Shown here in pieces: positions 53,454-62,824 of a stretch of DNA of 64,000 nt. This DNA comes from Brachyspira hampsonii. Lineage in GTDB: Bacteria > Spirochaetota > Brachyspiria > Brachyspirales > Brachyspiraceae. The stretch is taken from the NCBI RefSeq assembly GCF_001746205.1, contig NZ_MDCO01000012.1, positions 186,001 through 250,000 of the forward strand, given 5' to 3'. How positions within the stretch are numbered: position 1 is the first letter of the stretch; each line of letters begins with the position of its first letter. A model generated the notes under the pieces. The model ran no database searches, was not told the DNA's origin, and saw nothing but the letters and a program-made list of their open reading frames with translations. The position numbers were made by a program, and so were the translations under genes.

Positions 53454-54476
53454 TTAATGTAATATTACTTTATTTCTTCCAAGATGTTTTGCTTCATACA
53501 TTGCTGTATCAGCATTTTTTATGGTTTCTGCTATAGGTTTTTTGGATCTTCCTTTATGTTCTGCAATACCTATACTTACCGTTACATTTATAACAGCGGA
53601 TTCATAATTAAATCTTTTCTTTTCTACTGTTTTTCTTATTCTTTCTGCTACTATATAGGCTTGTTCTTTCTTAGTATTAGGACATATAACAATAAATTCC
53701 TCACCGCCATAACGAATAGCTATATCGCTTTTTCTAAGTATATTCATATTATCAGAACTGTTGCTTAATAATCTTCCTATCTCATGAAGAACTATATTAC
53801 CGCAATCATGTCCGTATATATCATTAATATCTTTAAAATGATCAAGATCCATAAATATAATAGATATGCTATGTTTATATCTTTTAGCCCTTTCTACTTC
53901 TTCTTCTATTATTTTGTTAAAATATCTCACATTGAATAAACCCGTTAAAGGATCTATAGTTGACTGTGCATGCAAAGTGTCAATTTCTTTCATTAATTTT
54001 TTTATTACTTTATCTTTTTCTATAGAAGATTTCTTTTCCACCTCATTAATAGCGATATTTATACTACGCATTCTTATTTTTATTATATTTTCATATATAT
54101 CATATATATTAATAATCCCAATAGGATAATTATCATTATTTATTATTATTAGATAATCCATTTTTTTTTCTTTCATCATATCAAAAGCAACTGTAATATC
54201 ATCTTCCGGATGTGCTATTACAAGATTCTTATTCATAAAAACTGATACCGCTTTATTAAAAATGTTTTTGGAATCTTTTTTATTGATATTTTTTAATATA
54301 TTTACTAATAGTTCATTATAATTAATAATTCCAACTATTTTATCAAAATCATTAATAACGGCTAATATTTTATTTGAGGATTTAGATACAAGAGAAGCTA
54401 CCTCTAACAGAGTAGAGTCTTTTTTTATAACTTCAATTCTATTTTCCATTACTGATTTTATAATATTTTTATACAT
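53454..54476 (-). CDS. CBS-pair diguanylate cyclase (GGDEF)
   Basis: Two CBS motifs occupy about residues 1-130 (SVMENRIEVIKKDSTLLEVA and VSVFMNKNLVIAHPEDDITV). A short coiled segment follows, then a GGDEF domain with DPLTGLFNVRYFN, the active-site GGEEF, and an RxxD inhibitory site (RKSD) five residues before it. So it should make c-di-GMP, with product inhibition. Adenine-nucleotide binding by the CBS pair may set activity (inference). The open frame reaches 54503; 54476 is preferred because the upstream part overlaps likely promoter sequence and AAGG precedes 54476. Confidence 0.9.
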   Translation of the reverse strand: MYKNIIKSVMENRIEVIKKDSTLLEVASLVSKSSNKILAVINDFDKIVGIINYNELLVNILKNINKKDSKNIFNKAVSVFMNKNLVIAHPEDDITVAFDMMKEKKMDYLIIINNDNYPIGIINIYDIYENIIKIRMRSINIAINEVEKKSSIEKDKVIKKLMKEIDTLHAQSTIDPLTGLFNVRYFNKIIEEEVERAKRYKHSISIIFMDLDHFKDINDIYGHDCGNIVLHEIGRLLSNSSDNMNILRKSDIAIRYGGEEFIVICPNTKKEQAYIVAERIRKTVEKKRFNYESAVINVTVSIGIAEHKGRSKKPIAETIKNADTAMYEAKHLGRNKVILH

Positions 54477-54598
54477 TAAAAAATAACCTTGTATAATATA
54501 CAAAATATGTCTTATATTATCATATATGAGCTTTTATTTCAATATGTTTTTATATGTAGTAATAGTTTATTAAAATAGTAAAATGATATTTTTTTATC

Positions 54599-54626
54599 TT
54601 GATTTTTTTATTTTATAAAGTATCAT
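54599..54626 (+). promoter_or_regulatory. Candidate promoter of the 54658 gene and cell-wall cluster
   Basis: TTGATT (54599-54604), a 16-nt spacer and TATCAT (54621-54626), with the ATG 31 nt downstream of the -10 box. Confidence 0.5.
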
Positions 54627-54657
54627 ATTAAAAAGTTTTCATAATTTTGAGATTTGA

Positions 54658-55542
54658 ATGAGAAAAATAAATATTCTTATAGTGTTAGTATTTATATTTT
54701 CAAATATTATTTTTGCAGATATAAGTACTATTTTTAATATGGATATATATGAAAGGAATTTACCAATTAATACCAATACGGGGATTTATAGTAATGAACT
54801 TTTTATAGAACAAACGGCTTTGGGGGGATATAACCACATAAAATTTAATTTAGAAACTAGATTATATTATAGATTATATTTTTATAAGAATGCTACAAAT
54901 TTCTTGTTTAAATATACGAGAGTTGATTTTGGTATAGAGAATAATTTTTCATTGTCTTCTGATATGATTGGGCTGTATGTTGATGTGAAGCCATTATCTT
55001 TTCTAGGCGTTAGGGTGAGCGGATATGCTGATTTTATGTTTAATGCTATGAATTTTGGTTATGCCGGATTTGATAGTAAAGATGTCAGCTATTCTTTTAA
55101 TGAATTATATGGCATGTCAAAGGGGAATGCTTTTGGATATATAATAAATGTTTCTCCGTATTTTATATTTAAATTTGATAATTTTATTTTAATAAATAAT
55201 CTGAATATGTCTTATGTGAATGTTGGGGATAAAAAATATTATTATGATCCTAGAACTTCAATATTGCATGCTAAAAGTGAATTTGAATTAATCAATGATT
55301 TTTTCCTTTTAGGAAGAATAAGTATGTTCTATATAGGAGGATATTATGGGCTTACTTATTTAATTAATTCAAAACATTTATCTCATAAATTCGGCATGGC
55401 AGGTATTATAAACTTTAAATTTTTAAAAGAAACTTTAATATTAAACATAGGAGCATCGGCAGGACTGCATGTAGGACTTCCTCATTATAATAATACTACA
55501 TTTATAGAATTGAAGATGTCTTTAGCTTATAAGATACTATAA
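54658..55542 (+). CDS. Predicted envelope protein, barrel-like
   Basis: The 294-residue product has a signal peptide (MRKINILIVLVFIFSNIIFA) and then strand-rich sequence with Tyr and Phe alternation (LFIEQTALGGYNHIKFNLET, LSSDMIGLYVDVKPLSFLGV, ending LKMSLAYKIL). It looks like an outer-membrane barrel but belongs to no family I can name, and is unlike the three-member set. It lies 16 nt upstream of ftsW, so it may be the first gene of the cell-wall operon. Confidence 0.6.
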   Translation: MRKINILIVLVFIFSNIIFADISTIFNMDIYERNLPINTNTGIYSNELFIEQTALGGYNHIKFNLETRLYYRLYFYKNATNFLFKYTRVDFGIENNFSLSSDMIGLYVDVKPLSFLGVRVSGYADFMFNAMNFGYAGFDSKDVSYSFNELYGMSKGNAFGYIINVSPYFIFKFDNFILINNLNMSYVNVGDKKYYYDPRTSILHAKSEFELINDFFLLGRISMFYIGGYYGLTYLINSKHLSHKFGMAGIINFKFLKETLILNIGASAGLHVGLPHYNNTTFIELKMSLAYKIL

Positions 55543-55558
55543 AACTAAAAGAGTGTTT

Positions 55559-56653
55559 ATGATAAATAGAAAATTGTTTCCTGATAAATATTTATTAATA
55601 ATATATATAGCTTTACTTGTAGCTGGTTTGGTTTCCATATATGGAGCACAGACAATACATGAGCCCAATAGTGCATATTTTTCTAATCATTTGAAACTAT
55701 TATCATTTATGTTTGTTCTTACTATTATTATGATGATAGTTCCTGATTTCTTTACTTTTTTGGATAAGATGGTTCCTCTTATTCTGATTTTTACTTTGCT
55801 GCTTCTTATATGGGTATGTTTATTTGGTATAACAGTTTCCGGAAGTTATGCCAGAAGATGGCTTCTTCTTCCTTTAGGTATTACTATACAGCCTTCAGAA
55901 ATTGCTAAAATAACATGCGGTATATATTTTGCTAGTGTTTTGAGCAAGAAAGGAGAGAAATTAATTGATATAAAAAGAGGCTTATTCCCGCCGCTTTTGA
56001 TTTTAATAATAGTATCAGGACTTATTTTGATAGAGCCGGATTCCGGAACAGCACTTTTATTTTCTATAGTTGGTTTTGCTATATTCTTTTACGGCGGCAT
56101 ACCTTTAAGATCTATATTACTTTCAGGCGTTTTTTTATTGATTCTTTTTGCCATTTTTATTTTTAATACGCCGTATATGAGAAGCAGAGTTGTATCATAT
56201 TTAGATCCTCAGAGTCAGCCTGAAGAAGAAGTTTATCAAATTAGAAGGGCTAAGCTGGCATTTAATTATGGAGGAGTTACGGGAATTCCTGATGAATATA
56301 TAGCCGATGTTAGTACGCATTTGCCTGCTGCTTTAACTGACTTTATATATGCTTCTGTATCACAAAGGTACGGATTAGTAGGGAATTTGATTATACTGCT
56401 TTTATTTTTATCATTTACTATTAGGGGATTTATAATATCGTCCCGCACTAAGGATCTGTTTTTAAAAAATCTTTCATTTGCTATTACGATGTTCATTAGT
56501 GTGCAGGCATATTTAAATATAATGGTGGCTACACTTATGCTGCCTACTACAGGTATGACACTTCCTATCATTAGTTATGGGAGAAATGCTTTAGTTGTTA
56601 ATATGATAATGATAGGTATCTTATTAAAAATAACTCAAAGGAGAGAACAATGA
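55559..56653 (+). CDS. ftsW: FtsW/RodA/SpoVE-family peptidoglycan polymerase
   Basis: The 364-residue protein is a multi-helix SEDS protein with family blocks GITIQPSEIAKI, LIEPDSGTALLF, GGIPLRS and the late GMTLPIISYGRNALV. SEDS proteins polymerise lipid II into glycan strands; the position upstream of murG makes FtsW more likely than RodA. The GTG at 55553 is in frame, but ATG 55559 is preferred. Its stop overlaps the murG start (ATGA). Confidence 0.9.
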   Translation: MINRKLFPDKYLLIIYIALLVAGLVSIYGAQTIHEPNSAYFSNHLKLLSFMFVLTIIMMIVPDFFTFLDKMVPLILIFTLLLLIWVCLFGITVSGSYARRWLLLPLGITIQPSEIAKITCGIYFASVLSKKGEKLIDIKRGLFPPLLILIIVSGLILIEPDSGTALLFSIVGFAIFFYGGIPLRSILLSGVFLLILFAIFIFNTPYMRSRVVSYLDPQSQPEEEVYQIRRAKLAFNYGGVTGIPDEYIADVSTHLPAALTDFIYASVSQRYGLVGNLIILLLFLSFTIRGFIISSRTKDLFLKNLSFAITMFISVQAYLNIMVATLMLPTTGMTLPIISYGRNALVVNMIMIGILLKITQRREQ

Positions 56654-57723
56654 ATGTAATTTTATGCGGAGGCGGAACTGCCGGACATATAACTCCTGCT
56701 ATTTCTATATATGATTATATGAAAAAAGAAGGACATAAACCTAGACTTGTTGTTGCTCAAAAGGATTATCATTTGATACCGGGAAATTATGATTTTAATA
56801 CTATAAATATTAATTCTCCGGGTAATTTCTTTAAGAAAATAATATTTGCATTAAAATTTATACCTGCTTTATTAAAATCGTATCGTATAATAAGAAAGCA
56901 TAATCCTGATTGTGTAATAGGTATGGGCGGTTTTGTATCATTTCCTATGCTTTATGCTGCTAAGACTAAAAATATACCTATATTTTTATGCGAACAAAAT
57001 TCTATACCTGGTAAAGTTAATAGAATATTTTATAAAGATGCTAAAAGATCATATTTAACTTTTTCAAAGACTTTAGAGTTTATGCCTAATGGAAAAGTTT
57101 TTGGAAATCCTGTGAGAAATGATTTCTTTGTAGTTCATAGAGAAAGTGCCAGAATTGTTATGAAATTAAAAGAAGATGATAAACTTTTAGTTGTTATGGG
57201 AGGATCTCAGGGTGCTTTGAAATTAAATGAATTATTTTTTGAATGCATAAAAGATATAAAAGCTAAGGTTAATAATTTATATATAGTATGGCTTGTGGGA
57301 CCTAAATGGGCTAATGATATGATTGCTAAAGTGAATAATGCTAAATTTGAAAATGTTTTTGTACATGGTTATTATAAAGATATGGCAAATTTACTTCATG
57401 CTGCGGATTTTGTTATATCAAGAGCAGGAAGCAGTTCTATCAGTGAGATATTAGCTGTTAATGTTCCTTCATTATTAGTACCATTTCCTTATGCGACAGA
57501 TAATCATCAGTATTTCAATGCTTTGGATTTGCTTAATAAGGATATGGCATATTTGATAGAAGAATCTGATTTGGATAAAGAAAAATTAGAAAATGTTATT
57601 ATAAATAATTTGAATAATGATGAAAGATTAAATAAGATGAGGGAAAATATTAAAAGTAATTGGAGTGCAAGAGCAGTATCTTCAATAGTTGATGATATAA
57701 CTGAAGTTTTAGGAAAAAAATAA
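56650..57723 (+). CDS. murG: UDP-GlcNAc:lipid I N-acetylglucosaminyltransferase
   Basis: The 357-residue GT28 protein has CGGGTAGHITPA at the N-terminus, GMGGFVSFP, the lipid-contact EQNSIPGKVNR, the donor-site GGSQGALKLNE and the UDP-binding SRAGSSSISEI and PFPYATDNHQ. It makes lipid II at the cytoplasmic face. Translation is coupled to ftsW by the ATGA overlap. Confidence 0.95.
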   Translation: MNVILCGGGTAGHITPAISIYDYMKKEGHKPRLVVAQKDYHLIPGNYDFNTININSPGNFFKKIIFALKFIPALLKSYRIIRKHNPDCVIGMGGFVSFPMLYAAKTKNIPIFLCEQNSIPGKVNRIFYKDAKRSYLTFSKTLEFMPNGKVFGNPVRNDFFVVHRESARIVMKLKEDDKLLVVMGGSQGALKLNELFFECIKDIKAKVNNLYIVWLVGPKWANDMIAKVNNAKFENVFVHGYYKDMANLLHAADFVISRAGSSSISEILAVNVPSLLVPFPYATDNHQYFNALDLLNKDMAYLIEESDLDKEKLENVIINNLNNDERLNKMRENIKSNWSARAVSSIVDDITEVLGKK

Positions 57724-57741
57724 TTAAATATTGAGGAATAT

Positions 57742-59130
57742 ATGTTTACAAAAAGAAAAGAAAAGATACATTTTATAGGAATCGGCGGAATTGGAATGAG
57801 TGCTATAGCAAGTGTATTAAATGCTATAGGCTTTACGGTAACAGGAAGTGATTTAGCTAAAACAGCGAAAACAGAATCTTTGGAATCTTCTGGAATAAAA
57901 GTATATTATGGGCATAAAGCTCAAAATATAGAAGATGATGTTACTGCAGTTGTAACTTCATCGGCTATAAGTCCTACTAATGAAGAAATTATAGAGGCAA
58001 AAGCAAAAAAGATAACAGTTATACCTAGGGGAGAAATGCTTGCAGAACTTATGCGTTTAAGATACGGTATAGCAATATCCGGTTCTCATGGTAAAACTAC
58101 AACAACATCGCTTATAAGTCAGATAATGATGCATGCAGGACTTAATCCTGTTTGTATAATAGGAGGAAATCATTTTAATTTGAAAAGCAACGCTGCCTGT
58201 AATGATTTAAGCAGTGAATATATGGTATGCGAAGCAGATGAGAGCGATGGAAGTTTTTTAAGGCTTTCTCCTGTTATTAATGTAGTTACTAATATTGATA
58301 ATGATCATTTGGATTATTATGGAAATGTTGAGGCTTTAAGAGTTGCTTTTTTAGAATTTATTAATAAAGTTCCTTTTTACGGATGTTCATTTTTATGTTT
58401 TGAGGATAATGTTGTAAAAGATTTATCAAAGAGTGCAAATAAAAAATATTATTCTTATGGTTTTTCAAAGGATTATGATTTTTATGTTGATAGGGATTCT
58501 ATTAGGGTAGAAGCCCCTATAACATATTTTACTGCTTATCATGATAACAAATGTTTGGGAGAGTTTTCTGTTCCGCTTATAGGAATTCATAATGTATTGA
58601 ATTCTTTAGCTTCAATAGGTGTAGGTATTCATTTGGGTATAGATATTGATGATATAAAAGAAGGCTTAAAAACTTTTGAGGGTGTAGGAAGAAGATTGAA
58701 TAAGCTTTATGATAAAGAGATAACTTTATTTGATGATTATGCCCATCACCCAACAGAGATAAAAGCTACACTTTCATCGGTAAAAAATGCTTATAAAAAC
58801 AGGAGAATAATAGCAGTATTCCAACCTCATAGATACAGCAGAACAGAACTTCTTCTTAATGATTTTGAGTCTGCATTTAATGATGCTGATGAAGTTATTA
58901 TTAGTGATATTTATGCGGCAGGAGAAGCACCTATAGCAGGAATAAGCGGTGAAATTATATGCGATGTGGTGAAAAGACAGAATGAGCATATAAGATATGT
59001 TCCAAATATAGAAGATGTATTGCCGGTACTTGATGATATAAAAAAAGACGGAGATATAATATTAACTTTGGGAGCAGGCAATATAGTAAGGATTAGTAAT
59101 GAATATGCAAGAAAATTACAAAATAGTTGA
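57742..59130 (+). CDS. murC: UDP-N-acetylmuramate--L-alanine ligase
   Basis: The 462-residue ligase shows FIGIGGIGMSAIASVL (UDP binding), the ATP loop SGSHGKTTTTSL, EADESDGSF, and the C-terminal domain motif DDYAHHPTEI and QPHRYSRT. All catalytic landmarks of MurC are kept. It adds L-Ala to UDP-MurNAc. AGGA precedes the ATG, and its last 32 nt overlap the murB-like gene. Confidence 0.95.
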   Translation: MFTKRKEKIHFIGIGGIGMSAIASVLNAIGFTVTGSDLAKTAKTESLESSGIKVYYGHKAQNIEDDVTAVVTSSAISPTNEEIIEAKAKKITVIPRGEMLAELMRLRYGIAISGSHGKTTTTSLISQIMMHAGLNPVCIIGGNHFNLKSNAACNDLSSEYMVCEADESDGSFLRLSPVINVVTNIDNDHLDYYGNVEALRVAFLEFINKVPFYGCSFLCFEDNVVKDLSKSANKKYYSYGFSKDYDFYVDRDSIRVEAPITYFTAYHDNKCLGEFSVPLIGIHNVLNSLASIGVGIHLGIDIDDIKEGLKTFEGVGRRLNKLYDKEITLFDDYAHHPTEIKATLSSVKNAYKNRRIIAVFQPHRYSRTELLLNDFESAFNDADEVIISDIYAAGEAPIAGISGEIICDVVKRQNEHIRYVPNIEDVLPVLDDIKKDGDIILTLGAGNIVRISNEYARKLQNS

Positions 59131-60025
59131 GAGCTTTCTCAAAGAAAAAAATATAGAATATTATAGAAATCAGGCTTTTAGTAAATTCAGCAGTTTTAAT
59201 GTAGGAGGAAATATTGATTTATATATTATAATAAAAAAAATATCTGATTTTTTAGAACTTGCTGATTTCTTTTATAAAAATGTTATTGATTATTTTGTGA
59301 TGGGAGATACTAGTAAGGTTATAGTTTCTGATAATGGTTATAATGGCATAATAGTTTCATTGGAGGGGGAATTTGAATCTTTTGAGTTTTTGGAAGATGG
59401 GGTTTTAAAATCCAATAGTTCTGCCATTTTAGAGAGACTTTCTCATGAATCAAGAATTAGAAATTTGTCAGGATTAGAATTTGTGGCTTTGGTTAATACT
59501 AGAATCGGTGCTGCTATATATGATAAGTTTGAATCTTTTGGTATATCACTGCTTAATTTTGTTAAATCTGTAAGATTATTTAATAAGCAGGATTGTACTG
59601 TAACAGAATTGAGTAAAGATGAATATTTAGCTTTAAGTGATAAAGAAAAAAGGTTTATAATTATATTGTCTTCAGTATTAGTATTGGAGAAAGATAGTCC
59701 TGAAAGTATTGATAACAGAATAGATTGGTTTAGATATATAAGAGGGTCTGTTGCTCCTACAGAGGCTAGTATAGGTCCTGTATTTGAAGATTTTTATGAT
59801 GTTAAAGCTTATGAGATGGTGGAAAGGGTAGGCGGACTTGATATGAAGTTCGGAGCTATGAGATGGCATAGAAGATTTCCAAACTATATTATCAATGAAT
59901 CATTATATGACTCTAAAAATGAAAGCACAGCTGAAGATGTTATTAATTTGATAGAGGATACAAGAAAAAAAATAGAACAGCATTATGCTTTCAATCCAAA
60001 AATTAATATTGTTTTACTTAGTTAA
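59099..60025 (+). CDS. Degenerate MurB-like protein (UDP-MurNAc dehydrogenase fold)
   Basis: By position and fold this is MurB: an FAD-binding N-domain (SKFSSFNVGGNIDLYIII, VMGDTSKVIVSDNGYNGIIV) and the C-terminal MurB domain (WHRRFPNYIINES, TAEDVINLIEDTRKKIEQHY). However, key residues differ. The usual GIPGTxGGA stretch is replaced by LVNTRIGAAI. The tyrosine/arginine motif (YRxS) cannot be found. The catalytic serine of GSVFKNP is Pro (GPVFEDF). It is probably non-catalytic or altered; a second murB may exist elsewhere. Start ATG 59099 has AAGGA 6 nt before. Confidence 0.75.
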   Translation: MNMQENYKIVESFLKEKNIEYYRNQAFSKFSSFNVGGNIDLYIIIKKISDFLELADFFYKNVIDYFVMGDTSKVIVSDNGYNGIIVSLEGEFESFEFLEDGVLKSNSSAILERLSHESRIRNLSGLEFVALVNTRIGAAIYDKFESFGISLLNFVKSVRLFNKQDCTVTELSKDEYLALSDKEKRFIIILSSVLVLEKDSPESIDNRIDWFRYIRGSVAPTEASIGPVFEDFYDVKAYEMVERVGGLDMKFGAMRWHRRFPNYIINESLYDSKNESTAEDVINLIEDTRKKIEQHYAFNPKINIVLLS

Positions 60026-60053
60026 TAGTTAAGTATTTATTTGAATATAAAAT

Positions 60054-60087
60054 AAAACGGCTTATTTCTTAAGCTGTTTTATTTTTT
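60054..60087 (+). terminator. Terminator of the cell-wall cluster
   Basis: An 11-bp stem with one G-U (60054-60064 with 60070-60080) and a run of Ts from 60077. It overlaps the stop codon of the convergent lipoprotein reading frame. Confidence 0.8.
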
Positions 60088-60578
60088 ATTTAAATGTATG
60101 GAGTCTATATAAAGTATAGATAAATTTGTTAAATCTTTATCATCTTCTATTTTAGTATATAAAGTATAGTATACATCATCTGATTTCCATAATGTGAATT
60201 TTTCATTGAAAGAAGTTACATTATCTTCTACATCTATTTTATATTTATTTTCTATGAAATTTTTATTTTCATCATTTTTATAATCTCCGTAAAGATATAG
60301 TAATGCCTCTTTATCTTTTGAAACTCTATATATATATAAGCATTATTCATATAATCAAATGCGGACTCTGCAATATTTTTATTAACTATGAAATATTTAG
60401 AATTTTGAGCATGTTCAGGAGCTGAAATACTTATTCCTAAAGGGATAAATGAATTTGGAGAATCAACTTGCACATAATCTAATATATTTTCTGAGGCAGT
60501 ATTATTAATATTATTTGAATTATCTGAGCAGGAAATATTGAATATAATAATAATAAATAAAGCTGCAATAAATTTCAT
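60079..60578 (-). pseudogene. Lipoprotein gene frameshifted at a (TA)6 tract; possible phase-variable gene
   Basis: From the ATG at 60578 the frame gives a lipoprotein signal (MKFIAALFIIIIFNISC, lipobox NISC) and about 80 further residues, then goes out of frame and stops at 60252. Beyond the (TA)6 run at 60327-60338 another frame continues with clear coding sequence (RVSKDKEALLYLYGDYKND ... LTNLSILYIDSIHLNKK) to TAA at 60079-60081. With five TA units instead of six the two halves join into one 166-residue protein. AAAGGA lies inside the end of the upstream HD gene, 2 nt away, so the genes are coupled. Function unknown. Confidence 0.75.
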
Positions 60579-60580
60579 AA

Positions 60581-61987
60581 TTATCCTTTGTATTTACTAG
60601 ATAAATAGTTTTTAAAAATTGAAAATATTATATAATCTATTTTTACTTCATCTTTTAAAAAGTTATCATATATATAATCTATTATTTCTATATCTGTATT
60701 AATTTCATTTATACAAATATCATGTTTATATTTTAGAAAATCGTATAAATCCAATATTTCTATAATTTTAACAGGATAATATATGAAAGCGGTGAAATTA
60801 AATATATCTTTAGAATCAAAGCTAATCAAATATGGGTATTCAAAATTAGGTCTTTTAGTTCTCATAGCTTCGCATAATGTAACAGCAAGTCCATCTCCGT
60901 ATCCATAGTATTCATGATGAACTCCTACGGCTAAATTGATATCCTGATTATTTGATATTGAATATTTTATATAATTATATGATTTAATGGAATGAGAGTA
61001 TAGTTCATTATTTATATTAACATTTTGTGTCGGTAAATAATTAATTATTTCTGTTAATGTAATATCATGGAGAAATGCTGCTATAGACATATTTACAATT
61101 TCACTATAGTCAAATTGTCTTATTCCCAATTTGAATATATTATCTAATTTTGATATATCTTTTATAAATTTATTTTTATTTGATATTTTTGCATAATAAG
61201 GCATATAATCATTTTTCCATTTAGCTCTTATTTTTGAAAGTATTCCCATACTAATATTTTTATTATAGAATATCATAAATTCTATTGTATTAATAAATAA
61301 TCTATTGCTATGATCTATTATATTGCAGCCTGTAAATCCTATTACATTGCTGAATATATCCGGCTTTTCATAATTTTTATTGAGCAATACAAATGAACTT
61401 TCAGCAACACTTTTCATTAATTCTTCATAGTTTGTATTATAGTTTTTAGATTTAAGATTTTCATTATTTTCAGATATATTTCCTATTACATTTATCCTTA
61501 TCATAAGTCCCAATCTTACCAATATTTCTCCTAGTATGCCGGCAGCTTTAGATGTGAATTTTTCTCGGTTTTCTTCTATCTCTAATTCTATGATTAAGTT
61601 TTTTATATTTTCAACTCTTTGATATTCATTCATAGATAATATATTTTCAAGTATAGCTTCCTGAGCTTTTCCTGTATATTCTATAGGGTCCTTACAGTTC
61701 GTAAAAATAGAGTAGAAATAATCCCTATTATTTAATTCATTAGGGTTCATAAAAAACTCTATCATATCCAAATAGGATTTATATATATAATATTGAGCTT
61801 TGTTAAATAGAGGATTTTCTTCTAAATTATTATTAAATAAATAATCTATTTTATTATAAGGTATAACATTAACTATACCATTTTCATTTTTAGAAATAAT
61901 TTCTATTTTATCCTTTAGTATTACTTCTTTATAATATTTTATTTTTTCTAAAGATATTGTTACATAATTATCTAAATTAATTCCCAT
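60581..61987 (-). CDS. HD-GYP-like domain protein
   Basis: The 468-residue protein has a poorly conserved N-terminal half and a C-terminal HD domain: AAFLHDITLTEI (metal-binding HD), YSHSIKSYNYI and GVHHEYYGYGDG. The HHE of HD-GYP proteins is kept, but the GYP motif is not canonical. HD-GYP proteins hydrolyse c-di-GMP; activity here is possible but unproven. The downstream lipoprotein gene starts 2 nt after its stop. Confidence 0.75.
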   Translation of the reverse strand: MGINLDNYVTISLEKIKYYKEVILKDKIEIISKNENGIVNVIPYNKIDYLFNNNLEENPLFNKAQYYIYKSYLDMIEFFMNPNELNNRDYFYSIFTNCKDPIEYTGKAQEAILENILSMNEYQRVENIKNLIIELEIEENREKFTSKAAGILGEILVRLGLMIRINVIGNISENNENLKSKNYNTNYEELMKSVAESSFVLLNKNYEKPDIFSNVIGFTGCNIIDHSNRLFINTIEFMIFYNKNISMGILSKIRAKWKNDYMPYYAKISNKNKFIKDISKLDNIFKLGIRQFDYSEIVNMSIAAFLHDITLTEIINYLPTQNVNINNELYSHSIKSYNYIKYSISNNQDINLAVGVHHEYYGYGDGLAVTLCEAMRTKRPNFEYPYLISFDSKDIFNFTAFIYYPVKIIEILDLYDFLKYKHDICINEINTDIEIIDYIYDNFLKDEVKIDYIIFSIFKNYLSSKYKG

Positions 61988-62065
61988 TTAATTACCTATA
62001 TTAGTTATTGTTGTTATAATTATACACATATAAAATAATAAAACAAATATTTTAGTTAAAAAAAT

Positions 62066-62093
62066 TTGGAAAATATAAAAAAATTATTATATT
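62066..62093 (+). promoter_or_regulatory. Candidate promoter of the YheO-like regulator
   Basis: TTGGAA (62066-62071), a 16-nt spacer and TATATT (62088-62093), then GGAG before the ATG at 62127. Confidence 0.5.
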
Positions 62094-62126
62094 ATAACAG
62101 TATTAATAATAAGAATTGGAGAAGCA

Positions 62127-62801
62127 ATGTGTAATTATATATACACCCAAGAAGATTTCAGCATATTAAATAGCTATAAAAATATTTCTATATCATTAGG
62201 AAAATATCTGGGAGATAATGTTGAGATAGTTATATATTCTTTTGAAAATAAGGATTACCCTATAGTTTTTATGGTCAATGAATATATGCATAATAAAAAT
62301 ATTGGTGATGCTATTTCCGATAAAGACAGAAGCATATTAAATGAAATGCTAGATAAACATAATAATAATAATAATTTTTTTAAAAATAATTTTATTGAAA
62401 CTATTACAGGAGAATATCATAAAAAAAATTATACTATTATAGAAAATTCTAATGCTGTACCTATAGCTATGATGGTTATAGACTGGAAATTTGATGTTTC
62501 TTTAGTTAATACATTAAAAGTGTTTATACCGTATAATATAAATTCTGATGTAAAAGAAAATAAAAGCAGCAAATCAGAAGATATTATTATAGAAGTTCTT
62601 CAAAAAGTTATAGAATCTGTAGATAAAGATGAAGTAGGTCCTTCTGTTTACAACAAGACAATAATAAAAAAATTATATTCTCAAGGGATATTTGAGTTTA
62701 AAGAATCTGTTCAGCTAGTTGCTCATTATTTAAATATTTCACATCATACAGTATACTTACATCTTAGAAGTATAAAAAGATCTAAGAAAATAATAAAATA
62801 A
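62127..62801 (+). CDS. YheO-like PAS/HTH transcriptional regulator
   Basis: The N-terminal YheO-type PAS-like sensor (about 10-120, with LGDNVEIVIYSFENKDYPIVFM and GDAISDKDRSIL) is joined to a C-terminal helix-turn-helix of the DauR/YheO type (GIFEFKESVQLVAHYLNISH, then HTVYLHLRSI). Such regulators often control amino-acid or D-amino-acid metabolism; the target is not apparent. GGAG supports the start. Confidence 0.85.
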   Translation: MCNYIYTQEDFSILNSYKNISISLGKYLGDNVEIVIYSFENKDYPIVFMVNEYMHNKNIGDAISDKDRSILNEMLDKHNNNNNFFKNNFIETITGEYHKKNYTIIENSNAVPIAMMVIDWKFDVSLVNTLKVFIPYNINSDVKENKSSKSEDIIIEVLQKVIESVDKDEVGPSVYNKTIIKKLYSQGIFEFKESVQLVAHYLNISHHTVYLHLRSIKRSKKIIK

Positions 62802-62824
62802 TAATTATTATTAAATATAAAAAT

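Noticed and set aside
62797-62812. AATAATAATTATTATT palindrome as a terminator between convergent genes
   Set aside because: Pure A/T stem without T-run; in such AT-rich DNA this arises by chance.
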